Shown here piece by piece: positions 41,578 to 50,941 of a stretch of DNA of 64,000 nucleotides. Below the pieces are notes generated by a model. It had not been told where the DNA came from and ran no database searches. It saw only the letters and a program-made list of their open reading frames with translations. The number at the start of each line of letters is the position of its first letter. Position 1 is the first letter of the stretch. Source of the DNA: Burkholderiales bacterium. GTDB taxonomy: Bacteria > Pseudomonadota > Gammaproteobacteria > Burkholderiales > Casimicrobiaceae. The DNA lies in contig JANXNI010000028.1 in NCBI GenBank assembly GCA_025354165.1, positions 1 through 64,000 on the forward strand, given 5' to 3'. Made by a program: the position numbers and the translations under genes.

Positions 41578-44500
41578 ATGGCAAATAGCCGCGCCCGCCC
41601 GCCCCGAAAGTCCGCCGTCTCGGTGGCTCCTTCCGCGCCCAACGCCCCCTCTGCGGCCTCAAGCACTGACATCCGCATTCGCGGCGCGCGGCAGAACAAT
41701 CTCAAGAATCTCGATCTCGATATTCATACGGGCGAGCTGACCGTTGTCACCGGCGTGTCCGGCTCCGGCAAATCGTCGCTGGTGTTTGACACGCTGTATG
41801 CCGAAGGCCAGCGCCGCTACGTCGAAACGTTCTCTCCGTATGCGCGGCAGTTCCTCGACCGCATGGACAAGCCGCAAGTGGATCGCATCGAGGGCATTCC
41901 ACCCGCCATTGCGATTGACCAGACCAATCCGGTGCGCACGTCGCGTTCAACGGTCGGCACGATGACCGAGGTGAATGATCACCTGAAGCTGATGTTCGCT
42001 CGGCTGGCGGTGTTGCATTGTCAGGGCTGCGGCGCTGCAGTAAAGCGCGATACGTCGGATTCGATTTATGTTGATCTGAAATTGCGCGTGGCAAAGGCCG
42101 GCGATCCACGTCTGGCAATCACGTTCCCGGTGACAGTGCCCGAGAATTTCAAAGAGGCTGAGGTCGAAGCATTCCTGTCTGCGCAGGGCTACACGCGCGT
42201 GCATTCACAGGAAAAGCGAGACGGCGTCACTGTGCTCAATGTGGTGCAGGATCGCATGCGCGTTGGCACTGCTGAGAAGGCGCGCGTGATGGAGGCGTTG
42301 GAGGCGGCGCTGTTGCATGGCAAGGGGCGGGTGAATGTCTTTGTGCTGGATGGCGAAGTGGCTGTTTGGGCCTATTCCTCCGATTTGCACTGCCCCGTTT
42401 GCGACATCACGTACAGCGATCCGCACGCGTCATCGTTCTCGTTTAACAATCCGCTCGGTGCTTGCGACACCTGTCGTGGCTTTGGTCGCGTGATCGGTGT
42501 TGATCTTGGACTGGTGATCCCGGACGAGGGCAAGACGCTCGGCGAAGGCGCGATCAAGCCGTGGCAAACACCGAGTTTCAAAGAGTGTCAGGACGATCTC
42601 AAAAAATACATGATCGCGCGCAACATTCCGATGGATGTGCCGTTTCGTGATCTAGGTCCGAATGATCGTCGTTACGTGATCGATGGCGACGACACATGGC
42701 GCTCGTGGGAGAAAGACGCCAACAAGCGCTGGTATGGCGTGCGTCGCTTCTTCGACTGGCTGGAGAGCAAGGCGTACAAAATGCACATTCGTGTGCTGCT
42801 GTCGAAGTACCGTGCTTACACGCCGTGTCATGAGTGTGAAGGCGCGCGGCTGAAACCGACGTCAATCAATTTTCGGCTGGGCTCGAAGGCGAATGCTGAT
42901 GCGGTCCTTGTGCCATCGAAGCGTTTTTCGCCAAAACATTTCAAGTTCTCGCGCGAGACGCTGGAGTCGCTGCCGGGGCTCACCATTCATGACCTGATGT
43001 TGCTGCCGATTGAGCGAGTGCGCGCGTTCTCAGCGGAGCTCGATCTGAGCGCGCAAGGCGAGGTGATTGACGAAGCGGGCGCGCTTGTTCTCGGTGAAGT
43101 ACGCGGTCGGCTCGGCTACTTGTGCGACGTGGGCTTGAGCTATCTCACACTGGATCGGCAATCGCGCACCCTGTCCGGCGGCGAGGTGCAGCGCATCAAT
43201 CTCACGACCGCGCTCGGTACGTCGCTGACCAATACTTTGTTCGTGCTTGACGAGCCTTCGATTGGTCTGCATCCGCGTGATATGTCGCGCATCATTGGTG
43301 TGATGCAGCGACTCAAGAGCGCGGGCAATACGCTCGTCGTGGTTGAACACGATCCACAGATCATGTTCGCCGCTGATCGCCTGCTCGACATCGGGCCGGG
43401 GCCGGGCGAACGCGGTGGCGAGATTATTTTTGACGGCGCGCCGCGTGAGCTGGCGACGACCAAGGATTCGCGGACTGCGGCGTATTTGCTGGGGCGCGAA
43501 CGCATCCATCGCACGCGGCGAACGCTCGACCAGGATGACGACAATCGTTTGACGCTTACCAACGCTCGCGAGAACAATCTCAAAGGCATCGACGTTCATT
43601 TTCCCTTGCGCGGTCTGGTGACTGTGACGGGGGTTTCTGGCTCCGGTAAGTCGTCTTTGGTGCAGGACGTTCTCGTCCCCGCGCTCTACAAAGCCAAAGG
43701 CAAAACCACCGTCACACCGGGTGCCTACGACCTATTGCTGGGTCATCAAAATATTGACGACGTTGTCTTCGTCGATCAATCGCCGATTGGTAAATCGTCG
43801 CGTTCAAACCCGGCGAGCTTTGTGGGTGCCTTCGACGCCATTCGGGCGATCTACGCGAAGGCGCCAGCCGCTGCGGAACGTGGCTACACGGCGGGTACCT
43901 TCAGTTTCAACGCGGGGAACGGGCGCTGCGCAACCTGTAGCGGCTCCGGCTTTGAGCATGTCGAGATGCAGTTTCTCTCCGACGTGTATTTGCGCTGTCC
44001 CGACTGCGACGGCACGCGCTTTCGCGCTGAAGTGCGTGAGGTCAAAGTCAACGACAAGAGCATCAGTGATGTGCTCGACCTGACGGTAAGTGAAGCGCTG
44101 GTGTTTTTCAAAGACATTAAGGGCGGCGCAGAAGTGTTGCGCACGCTGCAACCGCTGGCTGATGTGGGTCTCGACTACGTTCGGCTCGGACAACCGGTTC
44201 CGACACTCTCGGGCGGCGAAGCACAACGCCTGAAACTCGCAGGACATCTGGCTGAGAGCGTTGATAACCGACCGATTTCCAGTCTACCAAAGCGGATCAA
44301 ACCTGATGATCCGAAGCGTCCGCGCGGCAAGTTATTCGTGTTCGACGAACCGACGACCGGCTTGCATTTTGAAGACATTGCCCAACTCTTGCGCGCGTTC
44401 GACAAACTGCTCGACGCGGGACATTCGCTGATCGTCATCGAACATAATCTTGACGTGATCGCAGCGAGTGACTGGCTCATCGATCTCGGCCCCGAAGGCG

Positions 44501-47400
44501 GCGATGCGGGTGGTGAGGTGTTGTTCGTAGGCACGCCCGACGCGATTCGCAAAGACAAGCGCTCGCACACCGGCAAAGCGCTCAACGATTACGACCGCGA
44601 TCTCGCGACGCTCGCCGAATCAACAAAAGCGCATGCCTACAAGGTCGAAGAACCGCGCGGAACCTATCTCGCGCGCGCAGTTGCCCGCAACATTAGCGTG
44701 TTGCATGCGCGCGAACACAACCTAAAAAATATCAGTGTCGAGATTCCCGCGAAGGGCTTCACCGTCGTCACCGGCCCGTCCGGTTCCGGCAAATCGACGC
44801 TCGCGTTCGACATCATTTTCAATGAAGGTCAGCGCCGCTATCTCGAATCGCTGAATGCTTATGCGCGCCAGTTTGTACAGCCGTCGGCGCGACCCGATGT
44901 GGACGCTATTCATGGCATTCCGCCAACGGTTGCTATCGAACAGCGCGTCTCGCGTGGTGGCCGCAAATCAACGGTCGCGACGCTAACCGAGATTTATCAC
45001 TTTCTACGTCTGATGTGGATGAAGCTCGGCACACAATATTGCCCAACCTGTGACGTGCCGATTGAGCCGCAGTCGCTGGACGCCATTGCCGCGCGTGTGA
45101 TGCGCGAATGCAAAGGCAAGAACGCGACGGTGCTTGCGCCACTCGTGATCAATCGCAAGGGGCTCTACACCGATCTTGCGAAGTGGGCGAAAGGCAAAGG
45201 CTTTGCGCATCTGCGTGTGGATGGTGAACTCATTCCTGTCGCACCGTGGCCGCGCCTTGATCGGTTTGCCGAACACAATATCGAATTGCCGATTGCAACC
45301 GTTGAAGTGAACGTGAAGCGCGAGAAAGAGTTGCGCGGCGCGCTCACCTCCGGGCTTGAATATGGCAAGGGCGTCGTGCATGTGCTGTTATGGAAGAAGG
45401 GCACAGTGGAGGCCGAACTTGTTGTCTTCTCTACGAAACGCGCGTGTCCCAGTTGCGGCGCCAGCTTCGCCGAACTTGACCCGCGCCTGTTTTCGTTCAA
45501 CAGCAAACATGGTTGGTGTGTAACGTGTCAGGGCACGGGCGAGAGTGTGAAAGGCTTCAAGCGCGACGATCGCGTGAGCGAGGAGTTCGCGGATCGCGAA
45601 CTTGATGCGTTCCTCGACGCGAAGGAAGCATTTGAGGTTTGCACCTCATGCAACGGAGCAAGACTGAATCCGATTGCACGCAATGTACGGTTTCGCGAGC
45701 AAGGCATTCATGAGGCGGTCGCGCAATCGGTGGTTGATGTTGAGCGCGCCATCAGCCAGATCAAACTCGGCGAGAGAGAGGAAGAAATCGCTCGCGACAT
45801 CATTGCTGAAGTGAAGTCACGGCTCGCGTTTTTGCGCGAAGTCGGCCTCGGTTACCTCACGCTGGATCGCTCCGCGCCGACGCTCTCGGGCGGCGAAGCG
45901 CAACGCATCCGGTTGGCTGCGCAACTCGGCTCCAATCTGCAAGGCGTGGCGTACGTGCTCGACGAGCCAACCATCGGTCTGCATGCGCGCGACAACCGAA
46001 TCTTGCTCGACGTGCTCGAAAAATTACAGGCCAAAGGCAACACACTGATCGTGGTTGAGCATGACGAAGACACGATCAAACGTGCGCATCACATCATCGA
46101 CCTCGGGCCGGGCGCAGGCGTGCGCGGTGGCGAGATTGTGGCGCAGGGAACGGCGGAAGAATTGAAAGCCAACCCCCTTTCAATCACCGGAAAATTCTTG
46201 CGAAATCCGCTGAAACACCCGCTGCACATGCGTTCCCCGGTAGGCAAGGCGGACAGTTTCGTCGAGGTCAAAGGTGCGACGTTGCACAACCTGCGCGACG
46301 TGACCGCGCGAGTGCCACTCAGCCGCCTGAGCGTGATCACGGGCGTCTCTGGCTCCGGCAAATCCACGCTCGCGCGCGAAGTCATTCACGAAAATCTCGA
46401 AGCCCTCGTCAGCGCACGCAACAACCGAAAGAGACCGCCTGCACTTGTCGGATGCGCTTCGATTGACGGCTGGCAATCAGTTGATCGTGTACTCGAAGTC
46501 GATCAAACCCCCATCGGCAAAACGCCGCGCTCCTGCCCCGCAACCTATATCGGTTTTTGGGACAACATCAGGAAGCTCTATGCCGAAACGTCCGAAGCAA
46601 AAATGCGTGGTTACGGCCCCGGTCGCTTCTCGTTCAACACGGCAGGTGGGCGTTGCGATGCCTGTTCCGGCGCGGGCGTCGTCACCATCGAGATGAACTT
46701 TCTGCCCGATGTGAAGCTGCCGTGTGATGTCTGCAACGGTGCGCGTTTCAACAGCGAAACACTGTCCGTATTGTGGCGCGGCAAATCCATCGGCGACGTG
46801 CTCGCGATGGACGTGGATGACGCGGTTGATTTTTTTTCGTCAATGACCTTGATCCACCATCCGTTGAAACTCATGCGTGACGTGGGTTTGGGCTATCTAA
46901 CACTCGGTCAACCGAGCCCTACGTTGTCCGGCGGTGAAGCGCAACGCATCAAGCTCGTTACTGAACTGGCAAAGGTCAAAGCGACGTTCAAGCTCACCGA
47001 GCACGAAGCGCCAAAACTGAGCGTAAAAGCCAAAGCCGCTGCGAAAAAACTCGCCAAAGCCGCCGTTGAAGCAACCTCAATGAAGGCAGAGAAAAGCCCA
47101 GGCCAGCGCAAACTGAACCCACACACACTCTACGTGCTCGATGAGCCCACGGTCGGCTTGCATATGGCCGATGTGGAGAAGCTAATCCACGTCCTGCATC
47201 GGCTCGTCGATGCCGGCAACACCGTCATCCTGATCGAGCACAACCTCGACCTCATCGCCGAGGCCGACTGGATCATCGATATGGGGCCGGAGGGCGGTAA
47301 CGGCGGTGGCAATGTCGTCGTTGCGGGCGATGTGCCGACACTGCTCAAGGCTCGTGCAAAGTCGCATACGGGACAGGTGTTGTCGGAGTTTCTGTCGTAA
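41578..47400 (+). CDS. uvrA: Double-length excinuclease ABC subunit A
   Basis: 1,940 residues, about twice normal UvrA: two UvrA-like halves in tandem. Four Walker A loops: GVSGSGKSSLVFDTLYAEGQ (~60), GVSGSGKSSLVQDVL (~680), GPSGSGKSTLAFDIIFNEGQ (~1065) and GVSGSGKSTLAREVIHENL (~1590). Zinc-type cysteine pairs occur in both halves (CATCSGSGFEHVE ... CPDCDGTRF; CDACSGAGVVTIE ... CDVCNGARF), and LSGGEAQRI signatures recur. UvrA dimers find bulky DNA lesions for UvrB. A ~45-residue Ala/Lys insertion (KAKAAAKKLAKAAVEA) splits the last ATPase domain. Tandem UvrA is known from Burkholderiales; a normal uvrA is expected elsewhere in the genome. Confidence 0.95.
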   Translation: MANSRARPPRKSAVSVAPSAPNAPSAASSTDIRIRGARQNNLKNLDLDIHTGELTVVTGVSGSGKSSLVFDTLYAEGQRRYVETFSPYARQFLDRMDKPQVDRIEGIPPAIAIDQTNPVRTSRSTVGTMTEVNDHLKLMFARLAVLHCQGCGAAVKRDTSDSIYVDLKLRVAKAGDPRLAITFPVTVPENFKEAEVEAFLSAQGYTRVHSQEKRDGVTVLNVVQDRMRVGTAEKARVMEALEAALLHGKGRVNVFVLDGEVAVWAYSSDLHCPVCDITYSDPHASSFSFNNPLGACDTCRGFGRVIGVDLGLVIPDEGKTLGEGAIKPWQTPSFKECQDDLKKYMIARNIPMDVPFRDLGPNDRRYVIDGDDTWRSWEKDANKRWYGVRRFFDWLESKAYKMHIRVLLSKYRAYTPCHECEGARLKPTSINFRLGSKANADAVLVPSKRFSPKHFKFSRETLESLPGLTIHDLMLLPIERVRAFSAELDLSAQGEVIDEAGALVLGEVRGRLGYLCDVGLSYLTLDRQSRTLSGGEVQRINLTTALGTSLTNTLFVLDEPSIGLHPRDMSRIIGVMQRLKSAGNTLVVVEHDPQIMFAADRLLDIGPGPGERGGEIIFDGAPRELATTKDSRTAAYLLGRERIHRTRRTLDQDDDNRLTLTNARENNLKGIDVHFPLRGLVTVTGVSGSGKSSLVQDVLVPALYKAKGKTTVTPGAYDLLLGHQNIDDVVFVDQSPIGKSSRSNPASFVGAFDAIRAIYAKAPAAAERGYTAGTFSFNAGNGRCATCSGSGFEHVEMQFLSDVYLRCPDCDGTRFRAEVREVKVNDKSISDVLDLTVSEALVFFKDIKGGAEVLRTLQPLADVGLDYVRLGQPVPTLSGGEAQRLKLAGHLAESVDNRPISSLPKRIKPDDPKRPRGKLFVFDEPTTGLHFEDIAQLLRAFDKLLDAGHSLIVIEHNLDVIAASDWLIDLGPEGGDAGGEVLFVGTPDAIRKDKRSHTGKALNDYDRDLATLAESTKAHAYKVEEPRGTYLARAVARNISVLHAREHNLKNISVEIPAKGFTVVTGPSGSGKSTLAFDIIFNEGQRRYLESLNAYARQFVQPSARPDVDAIHGIPPTVAIEQRVSRGGRKSTVATLTEIYHFLRLMWMKLGTQYCPTCDVPIEPQSLDAIAARVMRECKGKNATVLAPLVINRKGLYTDLAKWAKGKGFAHLRVDGELIPVAPWPRLDRFAEHNIELPIATVEVNVKREKELRGALTSGLEYGKGVVHVLLWKKGTVEAELVVFSTKRACPSCGASFAELDPRLFSFNSKHGWCVTCQGTGESVKGFKRDDRVSEEFADRELDAFLDAKEAFEVCTSCNGARLNPIARNVRFREQGIHEAVAQSVVDVERAISQIKLGEREEEIARDIIAEVKSRLAFLREVGLGYLTLDRSAPTLSGGEAQRIRLAAQLGSNLQGVAYVLDEPTIGLHARDNRILLDVLEKLQAKGNTLIVVEHDEDTIKRAHHIIDLGPGAGVRGGEIVAQGTAEELKANPLSITGKFLRNPLKHPLHMRSPVGKADSFVEVKGATLHNLRDVTARVPLSRLSVITGVSGSGKSTLAREVIHENLEALVSARNNRKRPPALVGCASIDGWQSVDRVLEVDQTPIGKTPRSCPATYIGFWDNIRKLYAETSEAKMRGYGPGRFSFNTAGGRCDACSGAGVVTIEMNFLPDVKLPCDVCNGARFNSETLSVLWRGKSIGDVLAMDVDDAVDFFSSMTLIHHPLKLMRDVGLGYLTLGQPSPTLSGGEAQRIKLVTELAKVKATFKLTEHEAPKLSVKAKAAAKKLAKAAVEATSMKAEKSPGQRKLNPHTLYVLDEPTVGLHMADVEKLIHVLHRLVDAGNTVILIEHNLDLIAEADWIIDMGPEGGNGGGNVVVAGDVPTLLKARAKSHTGQVLSEFLS

Positions 47401-47423
47401 AGCGCTTTTGACCGCCTCCGATA

Positions 47424-47442
47424 TGTGTGTATAGTACACACA
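47424..47442. promoter_or_regulatory. Palindromic operator of vapBC
   Basis: TGTGTGTA-TAG-TACACACA, perfect 8-bp arms, 27 bases before the vapB start. A further CATACACAT half-site lies at 47446-47454. Expected binding site of the VapB-VapC complex. Confidence 0.7.
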
Positions 47443-47468
47443 CATCATACACATATTGCACTTTTGCT

Positions 47469-47759
47469 ATGAGAACCAATATCGACATCGACGACGACTT
47501 GATGGATGCGGCGATGCGGGCCGGGCCCTACTCGACCAAGCGCGAAGCAGTGCAAGCGGGCTTGCAACTCCTCGCGCGCAAGGCCGCGTATCGCGACATT
47601 CTCGCGCTCCGGGGGCAGTTGCAATGGGATGACGGCCCGTTGCCAAAAGGTGCCGCAACTGCGACGGTGCTCGTCGCCCACAGCCTCTCACCGCCTCCTT
47701 ACGCAGGCTCTGCGTCCGCCCGTCCGAAGGTCGCCGCGAAAAAGGCTCGAAGCAAGTGA
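47469..47759 (+). CDS. vapB: VapB antitoxin
   Basis: 96 residues from the ATG at 47469 (MRTNIDIDDDLMDAAMRAGP). This start and YSTKREAVQAGLQLLARKAA are the standard type II VapB ribbon-helix-helix. DILALRGQLQWDD is the toxin-binding segment. The tail after it is unusually long and basic (KVAAKKARSK), like other Ala/Lys tails in the window. Its TGA overlaps the GTG of vapC (GTGA). Confidence 0.88.
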   Translation: MRTNIDIDDDLMDAAMRAGPYSTKREAVQAGLQLLARKAAYRDILALRGQLQWDDGPLPKGAATATVLVAHSLSPPPYAGSASARPKVAAKKARSK

Positions 47760-48157
47760 TTCTGGTCGACTCTAGCGTCTGGATTGATTTCTTTCGTGGG
47801 CGCGAGACGGCTGCGGTCAATCAACTTGCCGAATTACTGGACGAAGCCGCAGCGCCCGTCGCCATCGCCGATCTCGCGCTGTTTGAGGTGTTGCGCGGAT
47901 TTCGTCACGAGCGCGACTACATCGCCGCTGATCGCGTGATGCGCGCGCTTGACGTGGTGATGATCGGAGGCGACGCCATCTGCCGCGCCGCCGCCCAGCA
48001 CTACCGCGAGCTACGCGCTCGCGGCGTCACCATCGCCAGCCCCATCGACGTGCTGCAAGCCACCTACTGCATCGAACACAATCACGCACTGCTGCACAAC
48101 GACAGCGATTTCGAAGCGATGGAATCGCTGCGCGGGCTTAAGGTTTGGCGGCGCTGA
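47756..48157 (+). CDS. vapC: VapC ribonuclease toxin
   Basis: 133 residues from a GTG overlapping the vapB stop. PIN motifs: VILVDSSVWIDFFRGRETAA, ADLALFEVLRGFRHERDYIA, GVTIASPIDVLQATYC and LLHNDSDFEAM, supplying the four acidic residues. It cleaves RNA and is held inactive by VapB. Coupled to vapB through the 4-bp overlap. Confidence 0.9.
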   Translation: MILVDSSVWIDFFRGRETAAVNQLAELLDEAAAPVAIADLALFEVLRGFRHERDYIAADRVMRALDVVMIGGDAICRAAAQHYRELRARGVTIASPIDVLQATYCIEHNHALLHNDSDFEAMESLRGLKVWRR

Positions 48158-48211
48158 TGCAACATAAGCGCAGTTACTCCCTGTGATTTTTTGTAATGTT
48201 AGGAGTCAGTC

Positions 48212-48440
48212 ATGGCCACATCAACCGGTCGCTGACCAAATTTTGTGCATCAAACGATAAAAGATTTAACGACGCGCGACGACATTTCGGTGAATCAGTT
48301 CGTCGCCACTGCCGCCGCCGAAAAATGGCATCTGTGCTGACCGTCGACTACTTGCGCACCGAAGTGAAAAAGGCAAACGCCGCGAGTTTGATAGATATCT
48401 AGGCAAATTGCCGGATACCCGGCAGCATCAGGCGAGGAGC
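48212..48440 (+). pseudogene. Frameshifted RHH-type antitoxin relic
   Basis: Fragments of one small antitoxin can be read in three frames. MATSTGR runs into a TGA and then TIKDLTTRDDISVNQFVATA continues with AAEK; after a shift, MASVLTVDYLRTEVKKANAA follows; after another, FDRYLGKLPDTRQ. Joined, these match the layout of RHH/HicB-type antitoxins (DxSVNQFVATAxAEK, TVDYL, FDRxLxKxPD). No toxin partner follows. The gene is dead. Confidence 0.6.
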
Positions 48441-48667
48441 GCGCTGAGTCGCCGTATGAGTAATCGCTCGCATCTGACTGAGCCCCGCGCCCCAGGCCGC
48501 CATCACGACGAATTCGTTGTCACGGATCTGGTCGCCGCACGTGGAGCGCAGATCAGCGATGGGTTTGAGCCCGGCACACGGCATAGCAGCGGTTTTACCG
48601 TGAACGCGCAAGACTACCGACGCCGTGTCGCAATACCACCAAAATTGCGCTGGCTCTGTATACCGCT

Positions 48668-48782
48668 TTAGGCTGCAAGCCTTATTTTGTTGTGGCTACG
48701 GGCCGGAAAGTAAGCTTATCGACTTATGGGACTTTACGACTCTGGCCCATGCGACACCTGGGTCCCACAAAAAAGCTGCTGA
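48668..48782. repeat. Dispersed palindromic repeat, copy 7 of 7
   Basis: Begins TTTAGGCTGCAAG and ends CAAAAAAGCTGCTGA. Shared blocks: CTTATTTTGTTGTGGCTACG (as in copy 4), central TTATCGACTTATG, TTTACGACTCTGGCCC. The most diverged copy. Confidence 0.55.
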
Positions 48783-48806
48783 GCAAGACCGAGGCGCTCT
48801 CCGCCC

Positions 48807-48935
48807 TCATTCATGCGCAAAACTGCATCCAAAGGTAGCTAGAACTTTGTCCAATTTGCGATGGCCGAACACGACTAGGCTCGTCGCTACGACGATGAGT
48901 CCACCGGCGCTTAACAGTGACAGGGCGATCCACAT
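48807..48935 (-). CDS. Possible 42-residue membrane protein
   Basis: From the ATG at 48935 with AAAGGAC 4-5 bases upstream: one hydrophobic helix (MWIALSLLSAGGLIVVATSL) followed by VVFGHRKLDKVLATFG. The membrane helix with a positively charged end and the ribosome site make it plausible, but it is short and has no recognised family. Confidence 0.35.
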   Translation of the reverse strand: MWIALSLLSAGGLIVVATSLVVFGHRKLDKVLATFGCSFAHE

Positions 48936-49166
48936 GGCTGTCCTTTCAATTTTTCGTACTTCTGCACGGTGTCCTTCATTGCTGCGACGAGCGTACGGTG
49001 CCCAAGTGACAGCGCCAAGACAGCGCGGCGATTTGCCGTCGATCCTATCTGTACGCAGTAGCAAGGCGGGCGGTTTCGGTGCCAGGAAAAGGGGCCACGT
49101 CACCCCCTTGTCACACGTCTGCAATATGCTCTTCCTTTTTGCCTCCTAACGCTTCAAAGTGACGAT

Positions 49167-50651
49167 ATGACGACGCGACGACAAAACGGTGGCGAGCCTT
49201 TAGCGGCGGTGGATTTGGGGTCAAACAGTTTTCGCCTTTTGATCGCCAAGGAGGACGGTGGCCAGATTGTGCCTATCAGCACGCATCGTGAAGGTGTGCG
49301 GTTGGCTGGTGGTCTCAACGATTCCAATGAACTCGCCGAAGAAAAGCTCGCCGAGGCCTGTGCCGCGCTTGAGCGCTTTCGCGAGCGCCTGGCTTCGATT
49401 CCGCCGGATCGCGTGCGTGCGGTCGCCACCAGCACATACCGTGTTGCCAAAAACCGCGTGGCGCTGCTGAAAGCGTCGGAGCGCGCGCTCGGCCTGAATA
49501 TTGACGTGATTTCCGGGCAGGAAGAGGCGCGGCTGATCTATCTGGGCTGCGCGCATACGCTGCCCTGGAGTGATCAGGAACGACTGATTGTGGACATTGG
49601 CGGCGGCTCAACCGAGTTCATCGTCGGGCAGCGCTACGAGCCGGAATTGACGGAGTCGTTCCCGCTCGGTGCGGTCACTTTATCGCAGAATTTTTTCCCC
49701 GGTGCGACGGTGACAGCGGCTGCATTCCGCAAGGCGGAGGTATTCGTGCGGACGCGGGTTGAAGTTCTGCAAAAGCGTTACAAGCAGGGCTGGCCCGTGG
49801 CGTACGGTTCATCGGGCACGATTCGCGCGCTGCACGAAATCGTGACCGAAAATTACTTCGGCGACGCGATCACGGTCGATGCACTGCTGAAATTAAAAAT
49901 CGCGATGATCGATGCCGGGCACGTCAACCGACTTGAACTGACAGCGCTGAAATCAAGCCGTGCGCCAGTGTTGCCGGGCGGTCTCGCGATTTTACTGGGA
50001 CTGATGCAAGAGCTGAATGTGCGGGCCATCGAACCCGCCGAGGGCGCGCTGCGTCTGGGCGTGCTCTATGACTTGTTGCACCGATCCGACGAGCAGTCCA
50101 ACACTGACCCACGCTCCATCACGGTGTCGCGGTTGCAAAATCGCTACGGCGCGGACCAGGAGCAGGCGGCCCGTGTGGCGGCGATGGCGCAAACGTTATG
50201 GGCAGGCGTGGCTCAGCCCGCGCCGGATCCGCTCCTGTCGTGGGCCGCTGCCGTTCACGAAATCGGTATGGCAATTGCGCATGAGGACTATCACCGTCAT
50301 TCCGCGTACGTGATTGAACATTCGGATTTGTATGGCTTCTCGGAACAGGAGCGCAGCGCGCTGGCAACGCTGGTGCTCGGGCATACGGGAACGCTTAAAA
50401 AATTGAATCGCGATGCGTTGCCTTCAGCGCTACTGAAACGGCTGGTTTGCCTGCGACTGGCGGCCCTGTTTTGTCATGGGCGCGTGGACGAAATGCCGAC
50501 GGCTGCCCTGCGCGCGCAAGGTGAATCGTTCCTGTTGCAACTTGACGGCGCCTGGCTGGGTAAACGGCCGCTGACGGCGGCTCTGATCGATGAAGAAACG
50601 GTGCGCTGGGCAAAGTTTGGTGTTGCGGTGGCGCTCGATATTCGAACCTAG
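49167..50651 (+). CDS. ppx: Exopolyphosphatase (Ppx/GppA family)
   Basis: 494 residues. N-terminal actin-like ATPase domains: AAVDLGSNSFRLLIAKEDGG, VATSTYRVAKNRVALLK, then RLIVDIGGGSTEFIVGQRYE with the catalytic glutamate region. C-terminal HD-like helical domain (WAAAVHEIGMAIAHEDYHRH, then SAYVIEHSDLYGFSEQER). The enzyme removes phosphate from polyphosphate ends or from pppGpp. It opens the region with many phosphate- and phospholipid-related genes. Confidence 0.93.
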   Translation: MTTRRQNGGEPLAAVDLGSNSFRLLIAKEDGGQIVPISTHREGVRLAGGLNDSNELAEEKLAEACAALERFRERLASIPPDRVRAVATSTYRVAKNRVALLKASERALGLNIDVISGQEEARLIYLGCAHTLPWSDQERLIVDIGGGSTEFIVGQRYEPELTESFPLGAVTLSQNFFPGATVTAAAFRKAEVFVRTRVEVLQKRYKQGWPVAYGSSGTIRALHEIVTENYFGDAITVDALLKLKIAMIDAGHVNRLELTALKSSRAPVLPGGLAILLGLMQELNVRAIEPAEGALRLGVLYDLLHRSDEQSNTDPRSITVSRLQNRYGADQEQAARVAAMAQTLWAGVAQPAPDPLLSWAAAVHEIGMAIAHEDYHRHSAYVIEHSDLYGFSEQERSALATLVLGHTGTLKKLNRDALPSALLKRLVCLRLAALFCHGRVDEMPTAALRAQGESFLLQLDGAWLGKRPLTAALIDEETVRWAKFGVAVALDIRT

Positions 50652-50879
50652 TGGTGAAGGCGTGACAAGAATTAGGGCGGCCCGCGAGTACAGGGGCTAC
50701 GTTGCCGCCTGTCCCGCTTCATCAATGGTGTTGATGCTCGCTTGAGCGGTGCGCTCCACGCGACTATCTGCGCGTGTCGTTCACCGCATTGAGCGATAGG
50801 CCAAGCGTAATGCTCTGCGGCGCGTGTGACGCGTTGATGACAGGCTCGACACGTCGCGTGTCACATTGGCGTCGCCATT

Positions 50880-50897
50880 CAGTCACGTCGATGTCAT
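50880..50897 (+). promoter_or_regulatory. Candidate Pho box upstream of the acyltransferase-phoX genes
   Basis: CAGTCAC-GTCG-ATGTCAT: two heptamers like CTGTCAT with a 4-base spacer, so GTCA repeats 11 bp apart. It ends 44 bases before the start codon of the ornithine-lipid-type acyltransferase gene. This is the geometry bound by PhoB. Confidence 0.55.
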
Positions 50898-50941
50898 CTT
50901 GAATTTCTACATTGCATGCGTCATCTCAAGGAGCCGCACGC

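Larger units (their letters stand above)
48158..49166. other. About 1 kb with only relics, a repeat and one possible tiny gene
   Basis: This stretch contains the remains of an RHH antitoxin gene (48212-48440), copy 7 of the palindromic repeat (48668-48782) and a possible 42-residue membrane protein on the minus strand. Between 48440 and 48660 a minus-strand frame (TCGDQIRDNEFVVMAAWGAG) is open but unrecognised. Confidence 0.5.

Noticed and set aside
48399-48611. A 70-codon minus-strand frame
   Set aside because: No recognisable family, no ribosome site, and it overlaps the antitoxin relic; left unannotated.
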